64,000 nt of DNA from Torymus aiolomorphi. Taxonomy: Eukaryota > Arthropoda > Insecta > Hymenoptera > Torymidae. The position numbers were made by a program, and so were the translations under genes. The first letter of the stretch is position 1, and each line of letters opens with the position of its first letter. Of this stretch, positions 32,520-43,640 are shown piece by piece. The notes below the pieces were generated by a model. The model was not told the DNA's origin. It saw only the letters and a list, made by a program, of their open reading frames with translations, and searched no databases. The DNA is taken from contig CM070874.1 of NCBI GenBank assembly GCA_036365515.1, positions 242,922,430 through 242,986,429 on the forward strand, given 5' to 3'.

Positions 32520-35500
32520 AGCAGGTCCCAAACCCCCCTAGGTGCAGTCAAATTTGTGCTAGACGCTATGATTTGCGAGAAAATCGTCTCCTGGATAACA
32601 GGGCGCAGTCGTACATAAACTAGTCCTCAACAACGTTCTTGGCGAGTCGAAAAACCCCCAGGTTTCCCGCCATTGCATTGCGAGCAAATCATCTTCTGGG
32701 CCAGAGTGTGTAGTCATACACCGAAAGGGACCTCAAAAACGTGCTCAACGGGTCGAGAAAACTCCAGGTACAATATAATTCGCACTGCAAGCTATAATGA
32801 ATGGAAATCATCTCCTGGGCCTCAGCGTGTCGTCGTACCACAAAATAGTCCTCAAAAACGTGCTCAGCAGGTCGAGAAACCCCCAGGTAGGATAAATTTC
32901 GCGCTATACGCTATAATTCACGAGGATATCATTTGCTGGGCATCAGCATGTCGTCGTACACCGAAATAGTGCTCAAAAACGTGCTCAGTGGGTCGAAAAA
33001 CCTCCAGGTACGATATAATTCGCACTGAAAGCTATAAGACGCGAGGAAATCATCTCCTGGGCCTCAGCGTGTCGTCGTACCACAAAATAGTCCTCAAAAA
33101 CGTGCTCAGCAGGTCGAGAAACCCCCAGGTAGGATAAATTTCGCGCTACATGCTATAATTTACGAGGATATCATCTCCTGGGCATCAGCGTGTCGTCGTA
33201 CACCGAAATAGTGCTCAAAAACGTGCTCAGTGGCTCGAAAAACCTCCAGGTACGATATAATTCGCACTGAAAGCTATAAGACGCGAGGAAATCATTTCCT
33301 GGGCCTCAGCGTGTCGTCGTACCCCAAAATAGTCCTCAAAAAAGTGCTCAGCAAGTCAAAAAAACCCCCAGGTACGATCAATTTCGCACTACAAGCTATA
33401 ATTCGCGAGGAAATCATCTCCTGGGCCTCAGCGTGTCATCGTACATGAAAATAGTCCTCAAAAACATGCTCAGCTGTTCAAAAAACCTCCAGGTACGATA
33501 TAATTCGCACTGAAAGCTATAAAACGCGAGGAAATCATCTCCTGGGCCTCAGCATGTCCTCGTACCCCAAAATAGTGCCCAAGAAGGTGCTCAGCGGATC
33601 GAAAAACCCCAAGGTACGAACAAATTCGTGCTACAGTTATAATTAGCCGGGAAATCATCTCCTTTGCATCACCGTGATGTCGTACACCGAAATAGTCCTC
33701 AAAAACGTGCTCAGTTGATCGAAAAACCCCCCATGAACGATCAAATTCGCGCTACAGGCTATAATTCGCGAGAAAATCATCTCCTGGGCATTAGCGTGTC
33801 ATCGTACCCTAAAGTAGTCCTCAAGTAGTCCTCAGAAACGTGCTCAAAAGGTCGAAAAACCCCCAGGTACGATCAATATCGCGCTACAGGCTATAATTCG
33901 CGAGGAAACCATCTCCTGGGCCTCAGCGTGTCGTCGTACCCCAAAATAGTGCTCAAAAACGTGCTCAGCGGATGGAAAAACCCTCAGGTACGAACAAATT
34001 CGTGCTACAGCTATAATTCGCGGGGAAATCATCTCTTTGCATCATCGTGTCGTGGTACACCGTAATAGTCCTGAAAAATGTGCTCAGCAGATCTAAAAGC
34101 CCCCCAGGTACGATAAAATTCACATTACAGTATATAATTCACGAGGAAATCATCTCCTGGGCCTCAGCATGTCCTTGTACCCAAAAATAGTCCTCAAAAA
34201 CGAGCTTAGCCGGTCGAAAAACACCCTGGTATGATAAACTTCACGCTACAGGCTATAATTGGCGAGGAAATCACCTCCTGGGCCTCAGCGTGTCGTCTTA
34301 CGAAATAGTCCTCAAAAACATGCTCAACGGGTCGAACAACTCCCGGGTACGATCAATTGCGCACTACAGGCTATAAGTCGCGAGGAAATCATCTCCTGGA
34401 CATCAGCGTGTCCTCGTACCCCAAAATAGTGCCCAAAAACGTGCTCAGCGGATCGAAAAACCCCCAGGTACGATCAAATTCGCGCTACAGCTATAATTCG
34501 CGGTGAAATCATCTCCTTTGCATCACCGTGATGTCGTACACCGAAATAGTCCTCAAAAACGTGCTCAGTGGGTCGAAAAACCTCCAGGTACGATATAATT
34601 CGCACTGAAAGCTATCAGACGCGAGGAAATCATCTCCTGGGCCTCAGCGTGTCGTCGTACCCCAAAATAATCCTCAAAAAAGTGCTCAGCAAGTCGAAAA
34701 AACACCCAGTTACGCTCAATTTCGCACTACAGGCTATAATTCGCGAGGAAATCATCTTCTAGGCCTCAGCGTGTCGTCGGACATGAAAATAGCCCTCACA
34801 AACATGCTCAGCGGTTCAAAAAACCCCCAGGTACGATCACTTTCGCGCTACAGATTATAATTCACAAGTAAATGGTCTTGTCGGCATCAGCATGTCGTCA
34901 CACGCCGAAATAATCCTCAAAAAGGTGCTCAGCTCGTCCAAAAACCCTCCAGGCAGACTCAGATGTGTGCTACACATTATGATTTGCGAGGATATCATCT
35001 CCTAGATATGAGGGCGCAGTCGTACACCAAAATGCTTCTGAAAAACGTGCTCGTCGAGTCGAAAAACCCCTAGGTACGATAAACTTCGCACAACAGGTTA
35101 TAGTTCGCGAGGAAATCATCTCCTGGGCCTCAGCGTGTCCTCGTACCCTAAAATAGTCCTCAAAAACATGCTCAGCGGGTCGAGAAACTCCCAGGTACCA
35201 TCAATTTTGTACTACAGGCTATAATTCGCGAGGAAATCGTCTCCTGGACCTCAGCGTGTCGTCGTACCCCAAAATAGTGCTCAAAAACGTGCTCAGCAGA
35301 TCGAAAAACCCCCAGGTACAAACAAATTCGTGCTACAGCTATAATTTGCGCGGAAATCATCTCCTTTGCATCACCGTGATGTCGAACACCAAAATAGTCC
35401 TCAAAAACGTGCTCAGTAGATGGAAAAACTCCCCATGAACGATCAAATTCGCGCTACAGGCTATAATTCGCGAGAAAGTCATCTCTTGGGCATTAGCGTG

Positions 35501-38145
35501 TCATCGTAGCCTACAGTAGTCCTCAAGTAGTCCTCAGAAACGTGTTCAAAAGGTCGAAAAACCCCCAGGTACGATCAATATCGCGCTACAGGCTATAATT
35601 CGCGAGGAAACCATCTCCTGGGCCTCAGCGTGTCGTCGTACCCCAAAATAGTGCTCAAAAACGTGCTCAAAAGGTCGTAGAACCCCCAGGTCCGAACAAA
35701 TTCGTGTTACAGCTATAATTCGCGGGGAAATCATCTCCTTTGCATCATCGTGTCGTGGTACACCGAAATAGTCCTGAAAAATGTGCTCAGTAGTTGGAAA
35801 AGCCCCCCTGGTACGATAAAATTCGCATTACAGTGTATAATTCGCGAGGAAATCATCTCCTGGGCCTCAGCGTGTCCTTGTACCCAAAAATAGTCCTCAA
35901 AAACGTGCTCAGCAAGTCAAAAAAACCCCCAGGTACGATCAATTTCGCACTACAAGCTATAATTCGCGAGGAAATCATCTCCTGGGCCTCAGCGTGTCAT
36001 CGTACATGAAAATAGCCCTCAAAAACATGCTCAGCTGTTCAAAAAACCTCCAGGTACGATATAATTCGCACTGAAAGCTATAAAACGCGAGGAAATCATC
36101 TCCTGGACCTCAGCGTGTCCTCGTACCCCAAAATAGTGCCCAAGAAGGTGCTCAGCGGATCGAAAAACCCCAAGGTACGAACAAATTCGTGCTACAGTTA
36201 TAATTAGCCGGGAAATCATCTCCTTTGCATCACCGTGATGTCGTACACCGAAATAGTCCTCAAAAACGTGCTCAGTTGATCGAAAAACCCCCCATGAACG
36301 ATCAAATTCGCGCTACAGGCTATAATTCGCGAGAAAATCATCTCCTGGGCATTAGCGTGTCATCGTACCCTAAAGTAGTCCTCAAGTAGTCCTCAGAAAC
36401 GTGCTCAAAAGGTCGAAAAACCCCCAGGTACGATCAATATCGCGCTACAGGCTATAATTCGCGAGGAAACCATCTCCTGGGCCTCAGCGTGTCGTCGTAC
36501 CCCAAAATAGTGCTCAAAAACGTGCTCAGCGGATGGAAAAACCCTCAGGTACGAACAAATTCGTGCTACAGCTATAATTCGCGGGGAAATCATCTCTTTG
36601 CATCATCGTGTCGTGGTACACCGTAATAGTCCTGAAAAATGTGCTCAGCAGATCTAAAAGCCCCCCAGGTACGATAAAATTCACATTACAGTATATAATT
36701 CACGAGGAAATCATCTCCTGGGCCTCAGCTTGTCCTTGTACCCAAAAATAGTCCTCAAAAACGTGCTTAGCCGGTCGAAAAATACCCTGGTATGATAAAC
36801 TTCACGCTACAGGCTATAATTGGCGAGGAAATCATCTCCTGGGCCTCAGCGTGTCGTCGTACCCCAAAATAATCCTCAAAAAAGTGCTCAGCAAGTCGAA
36901 AAAACACCCAGTTACGCTCAATTTCGCACTACAGGCTATAATTCGCGAGGAAATCATCTTCTAGGCCTCAGCGTGTCGTCGGACATGAAAATAGCCCTCA
37001 CAAACATGCTCAGCGGTTCAAAAAACCCCCAGGTACGATCACTTTCGCGCTACAGATTATAATTCACAAGTAAATGGTCTTGTCGGCATCAGCATGTCGT
37101 CACACGCCGAAATAATCCTCAAAAAGGTGCTCAGCTCGTCCAAAAACCCTCCAGGCAGACTCAGATGTGTGCTACACATTATGATTTGCGAGGATATCAT
37201 CTCCTAGATATGAGGGCGCAGTCGTACACCAAAATGCTTCTGAAAAACGTGCTCGTCGAGTCGAAAAACCCCTAGGTACGATAAACTTCGCACAACAGGT
37301 TATAGTTCGCGAGGAAATCATCTCCTGGGCCTCAGCGTGTCCTCGTACCCCAAAATAGTCCTCAAAAACGTGCTCAGTGGGTCTAAAAAGTCCCAGGTGC
37401 GATCAATTTCGCGCTGCAGGCTATAATTCGAGAGGAAATTATCTCCTGGGCATCGCCGTGTCGTCGTACACCGGAACAGTCCTCAAAAACGTGCTCAGGA
37501 GATCGAAAAACCCCCCCAGGTACGATAAAATTCGCACTATAGGCTATAATTCGCGAGGAAATCATCTCCTGGGCCCCAGCGTGTCCTTGTACCAAAAAAT
37601 AGTCCTTAAAAACATGCTGAGCGGGTCGAAAATCTCCCGGGTACGATCAATTTTGCACTACAGGCTGTAATTCGCGAGGAAATCATCCCCTGGGCCTCAG
37701 CGTGTCGTCGTACCCCAAAATAGTGCTCAAAAACGTGCTCAGCGGATCGAAAAATCCTCAGGTACGATCAAATTCGCGCTACAGCTATAATTCGCGGGGA
37801 AATCATCTTCTGGGCATCAGCGTGTCATCGTACCCCAAAGTAGTCCTCAAGTAGTCCTCAGAATCGTGCTCAAAAGGTCAAAAAACCCCCAGGTACGATC
37901 AAATTCGTGCTACAGTTATAATTAGCCGGGAAATCATCTCCTTTGCATCACCGTGATGTCGTACACCGAAATAGTCCTCAAAAACGTGCTCAGTTGATCG
38001 AAAAACCCCCCATGAACGATCAAATTCGCGCTGCAGGCTATAATTCGCGTGGAAATCATCTCCTGGGCCTCAGCGTCTCGTCGTACCCCAAAATAGTCCT
38101 CAAAAACATGCTCAGCGGGTCGAAAAACTCCCAGCTACGATCAAT
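32520..38145 (+). repeat. 121-bp satellite array, about 46 monomers
   Basis: The monomer contains GGTACGATCAATTTCGC, GCTATAATTCGCGAGGAAA, TCATCTCCTGGGCCTCAGC, GTGTCGTCGTACCCCAAAAT and CTCAAAAACGTGCTCAGC. Successive GGTA marks fall at 32767, 32886, 33007, 33128, 33249, 33371, 33492 and 33613 (119-122 bp). All 60-100 codon ORFs in this interval, on both strands, are translations of the monomer. Large internal duplications are described under findings. Confidence 0.95.
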
Positions 38146-38438
38146 GAAGTCCGGAAGTGCAACGTGTTTTCGGACTTCATCGGAGTCAATTCCGAAAACA
38201 CGTCGGAATTTCGGACTTGATGGGAGTCAATTCCGAAAACACGTCGGAATTTCGGACTTGATGGGAGTCAATTCCGAAAACACGTCGGAATTTCGGACTT
38301 GAAAGCAGTGAAATCCGAAATTCCGACGTGTTTTCGGAATTGATTCCTAGCAAGTCCGAAAGTCCGACGTGTTTTCGGAATTGACTCCCATCAAGTCCAA
38401 AATTCCGACGTGTTTTCGGAATTGACTCCGATCAAGTC
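38146..38438. repeat. Palindromic 41-bp minisatellite
   Basis: About three direct copies of a 41-bp unit (TTGATGGGAGTCAATTCCGA, then AAACACGTCGGAATTTCGGAC) are followed, after a few bases near 38300, by about three copies in inverse orientation. The whole block could fold into a hairpin with arms of about 140 bp. Confidence 0.92.
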
Positions 38439-39023
38439 GTGCCTCAGGGAATTAAGTATTCGCAACCCTGCCTCTTACCCTTATCGGAACCGTTATAATC
38501 CTCCACTCCTCTATTTCCTTTTGTCACTTAATTACATGAGGTCTCCCATGACTGTACAGGGGTGACCGATCCGTTTACTGGGACGATAGGCAGCGCCGAA
38601 AATAGGGCATTATATGGACCTTTAGGAATCCGGTCGATGATTTACCTATTAATGACCGATTGTGGTTGACCCGCGCGGGTTTTACATGCGTGTCATACCC
38701 TATCAATCTAATCAGTAAGGAAATCAAGATCCGAATACGAGCGCTCATCGCATATTGTAACTTAATTAATTATAACTAATATAGACAAAATAATAAATGG
38801 TGTTCAATTGGGTAATGAGTCTATATTTATTTCCCCTTAATATTTCGAGATTAACATAAACACGAGGTTAACCGCAGCCTTACTCGTATGGGAGAGTAAA
38901 GGTGACCAAGATAGGTTTGGAGTTCCTTTCAGGTAAGAATGAACAAATATTCTTAGGGGATCCAATCGAATAAATTTAACAACTTTCAATTGCGTCATGA
39001 TTTCCAATAGTTGTAACGCAACA
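38439..39023. other. Right non-coding part of the 8.4-kb insertion
   Basis: Mixed-composition DNA with no ORF. It is not similar to the left end at 30634 apart from the terminal TGTTRCGT read inward from both sides. Confidence 0.4.
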
Positions 39024-39240
39024 GACCCTATAATGAGGGAACATGTCCCTGTGTTGGTTACTCGAATCGCATTTACAGTTTGATATGAAGACTATTTCAT
39101 CTATTACTACTATATCCTTGTGTTTTGGCTGTGCATCTAGTGGGTACATTTTGTATCCATTTATATTGAAGTATTCATGATGATCCATATTCCAAGTTTC
39201 AGTGCAAATTATAATACATGGTTTTACTGTAAGGCTCTTT
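39024..39240 (-). pseudogene. LINE D endonuclease start fused to ORF3 by internal deletion
   Basis: The frame reads the endonuclease segment HHEYFNINGYKM and passes directly into ORF3 YPLDAQPKHKDIVVIDEIVF and CKCDSSNQHRDMFPHYR. In LINE C these segments are about 3.2 kb apart. ATGTAC is present at both parental positions (YRMYY of the endonuclease and NSMYP of ORF3), so the junction fits microhomology-mediated deletion or template switching. The frame continues to 38976 only through unrelated inserted DNA. Confidence 0.8.
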
Positions 39241-39381
39241 AAGAATATTAGTAATTTAGTATAGTTGTGGTTAATACTTCTTATATTTATGTATACAATG
39301 AATCCTTTTTCAATATTCAGAAGTTTGTTTAGTTTACTTACTGTATCAACTATTATTTAATTGTTTATAATTTTCTCTGTT

Positions 39382-40829
39382 TCATCCATTTCTGCTTATT
39401 GTATTTGTGAATGTTTGTCCAAGTAGTGGTAGATCTTTGAAAGTTGTTTGTCTGATTCTATTTGTCATCGGTGTTGATGTTGTCTCATTTGTTGGTACTG
39501 TAGATTCCTCTTCATTTACTTTATCTGTATGTTTTGTGTTTTCTACTTTATTAGGTTGTAATGCATAATCTGTTGCTTCTATGTATCTTTTTATTTTCGT
39601 TTTTAAAATTTCACATTGATCACTATCAATTCCACTATGATTTACCTTATAATATGTTTTATATTTGTTATTACTATAGTCACAGTTTGCGCACTTTAAA
39701 GTGTTACAATTGCATTTGCTTGCTTCATGTGGTCCTGCACATTTAAAGCACATAACCTTGTTCGTGCATTTTTTGCCACCGTGTCCATAGCCAGCACATT
39801 TATTGCACGGATTTGTATTAATAATGTCATAGGCTCTGCAATTTTGATAGCCTATTAGAATTTTGCTTCTATTTTCCTTTATATGTTTATATATACTAGA
39901 AGTTACTTCTATTATTGTACTATTTGATGGTTGGTTTGTGACAATATGTAGCACTTTGCACTTTTCATCCATGTTGCTGAAGTTTCTTTGGTTTATGTCA
40001 GTTTCTACTTCTTATTTGGTTGAGAAATGCTTATCTATTCATATTACTTTCATTGTTTATTTATTTGTTCTTTTTCAATTTTAAAGTTTTCGTTTAGACT
40101 ATTTTTTAAATTTAATTCTATTTTCTCTACAATTTCTACGTTCATACAGTTTATTATCATAGTGTCCTTGATTTTAGTATTAACATTTTTTGTTTGTACT
40201 GTTTTTTCATTAGTTAAGTAATTGCACACAGTTTTTACGATATTTGTTTCATCTTTGCTGTTGGTATTCTTGATGATGAGCTTTGGCACTTTTTTGTTTT
40301 TTGGCTTAATATTGCTTTGTGTAAGGACATTTGCATATGTTGCCCATGCTTGGTTTTCATTTTTGTTATTTTTTTCTTTTTCTTGGATTAGTAGTTTATT
40401 AAGTGGTTCATTTTTTTCTTGCAGTACCTGAACGATTTATTTTAATAATTTGTTTTCTACTTTGTATTTTTCATTTTCACTTAGTTCTTCATAGATGGTA
40501 TCATTTATTGTTTTTCCACTATTTGACTCTGGATCAATTTCACTTAATATCTCTTGCTTCTGTAGTTCCTTGTCTTCGCCTTTGTATTGAGCTATAAAAG
40601 CAGCAGCAGGTCCTTTCAGTTCACCATATAGTAATTTTGAGGTTAGTGCAAAGTTAAGGTGATCTTGGCAGATTATAAATGAGTTGCTTATAAATTTCAC
40701 AGGCACACCAGCGTTACATTTTGTAACTATTTCATTTGTGTGTCGAAATTCACCAACTTTTTGAGTTGAGTGAAATTTATAGAATTTATTTAACGTAGCA
40801 TCGGGCAGCTCCTTGCTACCCGACGCCAT
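39382..40829 (-). pseudogene. LINE D ORF1: finger plus CCHC knuckle protein, frameshifted
   Basis: Starts at 40829 with MASGSKELPDATLNKFYKFH. IVTKCNAGVPVKFISNSFII then CQDH corresponds to the PHD-like N-terminal finger; the first Cys pair appears degenerate compared with LINE A. A coiled Lys/Glu-rich region follows. After frame changes, 40289-40050 covers the central segment, and 39972-39382 carries the zinc knuckles CNKCAGYGHGGKKC, CFKCAGPHEASKC and CANCDYSN. The order and motifs match ORF1 of LINEs A and C. The protein would bind element RNA; this copy is broken in at least two places. Confidence 0.85.
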
Positions 40830-40840
40830 GTTGATGACGA

Positions 40841-40977
40841 ATGATGATAATTATTTAGAATTTTAAAAATGTATTAATAATTGCACATATTGAAAAATGT
40901 ATCACTTAGAAAAAATAAAACTAAGTAAACATCAATATGGAAATCTTTTTGTTTTGACTTATAATATCCGTTCCGAC
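40841..40977. other. Spacer remnant of the large inverted repeat
   Basis: AT-rich sequence between LINE D and the right arm. With 30183-30264 it would make an original spacer of about 215 bp. Confidence 0.4.
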
Positions 40978-41742
40978 CGTTTCGCATTTAGAAATTCTAA
41001 CCCTATATGGTATAGTCATTTTAGCATCATTTCAGAGCAAATTTTGAGCGTCTGTAGATTCTTCGCAATTCAATCGTTTTTAACGCAGTTTGCGGCGTTT
41101 TGCCTGTCTTGTTAAGAGCTTTAACTTGGTTTCTCGCACGTCTCATTTGATGTATTAGGACCAGAAATACGCCAAATCAAAATGGGCGATTTTTTCAAAA
41201 ATTTAATTTTATAAATATTTGAAAATATATATTTCGAACAATATCAGAAAACACAAAACGGAATTTCAGGGGGTGTTTCTACTTGGTTCAAGCTAACAGA
41301 AACGCAATAAAATTAACAAAAAAAATTAATAATGTTTTTTTAACCCCTTTGCAAATTGCAGCTTTTGAAAAAACCGCCAAATTTAATCCCGTCTATCTTC
41401 GGTCCTATTGCATCAAATAAGACGTGCGACATCTCAAATTGAATCTCTTAACAAGACTAAAAGAATGCCGCAAACCGAGTTAGAAAAGATTAAAAAATCG
41501 CGAAGTTGTGGCTATTTGAATATGATCCTCAAATTCACTTCATACGCGAAAAATTAATTAAGGAGCGGATATCGTAGTTAATATCTTTTAATTATGTACT
41601 ATTTTTTTCTTGGAAGTACACGCGTAAATGAATCGAATGAGACGTCGCATGTCAAAAAATATTAAAAACTCGCTGAGCTGTGATATTTCAAAACCGACCA
41701 AAGAAAGGTCGTTTTTCGGACATTTTGAAAAAATATATAATC
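40978..41742. repeat. Right arm of the large inverted repeat
   Basis: Inverse copy of 29430-30182. It begins CCTATATGGTATAGTCATTT and ends AGGTCGTTTTTCGGACATTT beside a TA-rich run. Divergence between the arms is modest, with scattered substitutions and small indels. Confidence 0.85.
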
Positions 41743-41872
41743 ATATATATATATTTAAAAAAAAATCTGAGATAGCCAGAAGGCTTCATTTGACACACCC
41801 TATCGTAAAAAATTGGATGGCAAGATCGGCTGACCCCCCTGCGCAGCCAAAGTTAAAAAATTCCTGGAATGA

Positions 41873-41982
<110 letters not shown>

Positions 41983-42234
41983 GCATTCTCTGTCAACGCG
42001 ACACCCCCTCTGACAGAACAATTTTGATCCAAATGGAGTCTACCTGGGCTCAAATGAAAGCTCTTGACTTCTACTTTCGAACGCCGTCTGGCGATTCCGA
42101 AAATTCAAAATGGCGGATCCAATATGGCCGCTGAAAGTCTCGGAATGATGGAAAAACAAGTTTCTCTTCACTCTAATAGCGAATCTGATACGAAAATTGT
42201 TATTTCTTGCCACTAACATGAAGTTTGCGACATA

Positions 42235-43640
42235 TTGTGCATAGTGTGTGGAAACTTCTACCATACTGATGAAATAGTTACAAAATATAACATAGGAAAA
42301 CCAATTAAATTCCTCAGCAACTCATTTATTGTGTGCCAAGATCATCCTAACCTCTCACTAACCTCAAAGTTGCCATATGGCACGCTCAGTGAAGCAGCGT
42401 GGCAATTCATAGCACAGCTAAAGCATGAAAACCGTGAACAAATTAAACAAGACATTGTGAATAACATAGTGCATGAGACAACAGAAGAAAATGGTCTCAA
42501 TAAAACCATATATGAAGATTACAATGAATCAGACTCACTGAAAATTGAAAATAACCTGCTAAAACAATTACTTAAAGAAACACAAGAAAAGAACGCCTTA
42601 CTAAACGAATTACTAATAAAAGAAAGACAAAATAACAATTTTAAAAACATCAAGCCCCACACTTATGCAGAAATTTTAACAAATACTAAACCCAAAGCTA
42701 AAAGAGTACCAAAACTAATTGTTAAAAAACAAAGAACAAAGACAATATAAACCTAGAAAACACTGTACTGCATTATCTTGCTAAAGACAAAACAATCCAA
42801 ACAAAAAAAGTGACAAAAATAAATAATGATACTATATTAATAAACTGTATGAACGAAGAAAGTATAAATGCAATTGAAAAGACCTTATCTAAAAAATTAT
42901 CAACTAATGCAAAAATCAAAAAAGAAGAAATAAAAAAACCTATAGTGAAAATTATTAACATTGAAAAAGTGTTTAATGATAAAGAACTAGAACAAGACAT
43001 TAATCAAAGAAACTTTAACAATATTGATGACAAGTGCAAAGTTCTACACATAAACTCAAGTGAAAAAGCTAAAACAATGAGTGCAATAGTTGAAGTAACG
43101 CCTACAATCTACAAACATATAAGAGACAATAAAAACAAGTTATTTATAGGGTTTCAAAATTGCAGAGTATTTGACATAATAAACACAAATCCATGTACTA
43201 AATGCTCAAGAGTCGGCCACAGTGGCAAAAAATGCGATAATGAGGACAAGTGCTACAAATGTGCAGGAAATCACGCAGCTGCTGAGTGTAAATGTGATAT
43301 TCTTAAATGTGCAAACTGTGAATTTAACAACAACAAATACAAAACTAATTACAATATAAATCATAGTGCAATAGACAGTGATCAGTGTGAAGTGCTAAAA
43401 CACAAAATAAAAAAATACATTGAAATGACAGACTATCCACTGCAGCCTACCTACCGTCGGTACTTTGGCAACCTAGAAATCGGCAAACAAAGCAATTCCC
43501 GCTCACAGCAATGGATAACTACTAGAAGAGTTAGATTAACGACCAACACATCTGCCGGTACATTATCTCCAGCAACCCCTACATCTACAGCTCAACCAAG
43601 ATTTGATACGTTAGAAAATGAAAATGAAAATGAATCTTGA
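42235..43640 (+). pseudogene. LINE C ORF1: finger plus CCHC knuckle protein, one frameshift
   Basis: The element's 5' end falls inside ORF1, so the native start is missing. The coding sequence begins CIVCGNFYHTDE, then FIVCQDHPN, completing a C-x2-C…H…C-x2-H finger. A Glu/Lys-rich, probably coiled region follows to about 42730. A frameshift near 42740 separates it from the second part (42750-43640), which has CTKCSRVGHSGKKC, CYKCAGNHAAAEC and CANCEFNN knuckles and a Ser/Thr-rich C-terminus ending NENENES. Its last 23 bp overlap the start of ORF2 in another frame, an arrangement suited to reinitiation. The likely role is element-RNA binding. Confidence 0.88.

Larger units (their letters stand above)
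30634..39023. mobile_element. 8.39-kb non-coding insertion with TG…CA ends and a 5-bp target duplication, carrying a satellite array
   Basis: The element starts TGTTACGTGATGGG and ends GTAACGCAACA. GACCC occurs immediately before 30634 and immediately after 39023, and only once in the uninterrupted LINE B homologue. TG…CA ends with a 5-bp duplication are the signature of LTR-retrotransposon or retroviral-type integration. However, the two ends are not direct repeats of each other, and no gag or pol motif was seen between them. The interior is GC-rich leader-like DNA, a TG microsatellite, a 72-bp repeat, a 5.6-kb 121-bp satellite and a 41-bp palindromic minisatellite. The class is unresolved. 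Confidence 0.65.
30265..40840 (-). mobile_element. LINE D: internally deleted three-ORF LINE, split by an 8.4-kb insertion
   Basis: Two blocks, 40840-39024 and 30633-30265 (minus strand), rejoin exactly at a duplicated GACCC. The rejoined ORF3 sequence matches LINE B across the junction (GTGACCCTATAATGAGGG in LINE B). The 3' UTR at 30265-30490 is nearly the same as LINE B 3500-3720. From 5' to 3' it has ORF1, the start of the endonuclease, a deletion removing most of ORF2, then the ORF3 C-terminus. It lies in the spacer of the large inverted repeat 29430/41742. Confidence 0.85.

Noticed and set aside
32520..38145. CRISPR-like array
   Set aside because: Units of 121 bp are contiguous tandem repeats without constant repeat/unique spacer structure, and the window is eukaryotic.
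32673..38302. Many ORFs of 60-119 codons on both strands
   Set aside because: All are translations of the 121-bp satellite; the same peptides recur at satellite spacing.
30634..39023. Ordinary LTR retrotransposon
   Set aside because: TG…CA ends and a 5-bp duplication fit, but the two ends are not direct repeats and no gag or pol motif was found, so the class is left open.
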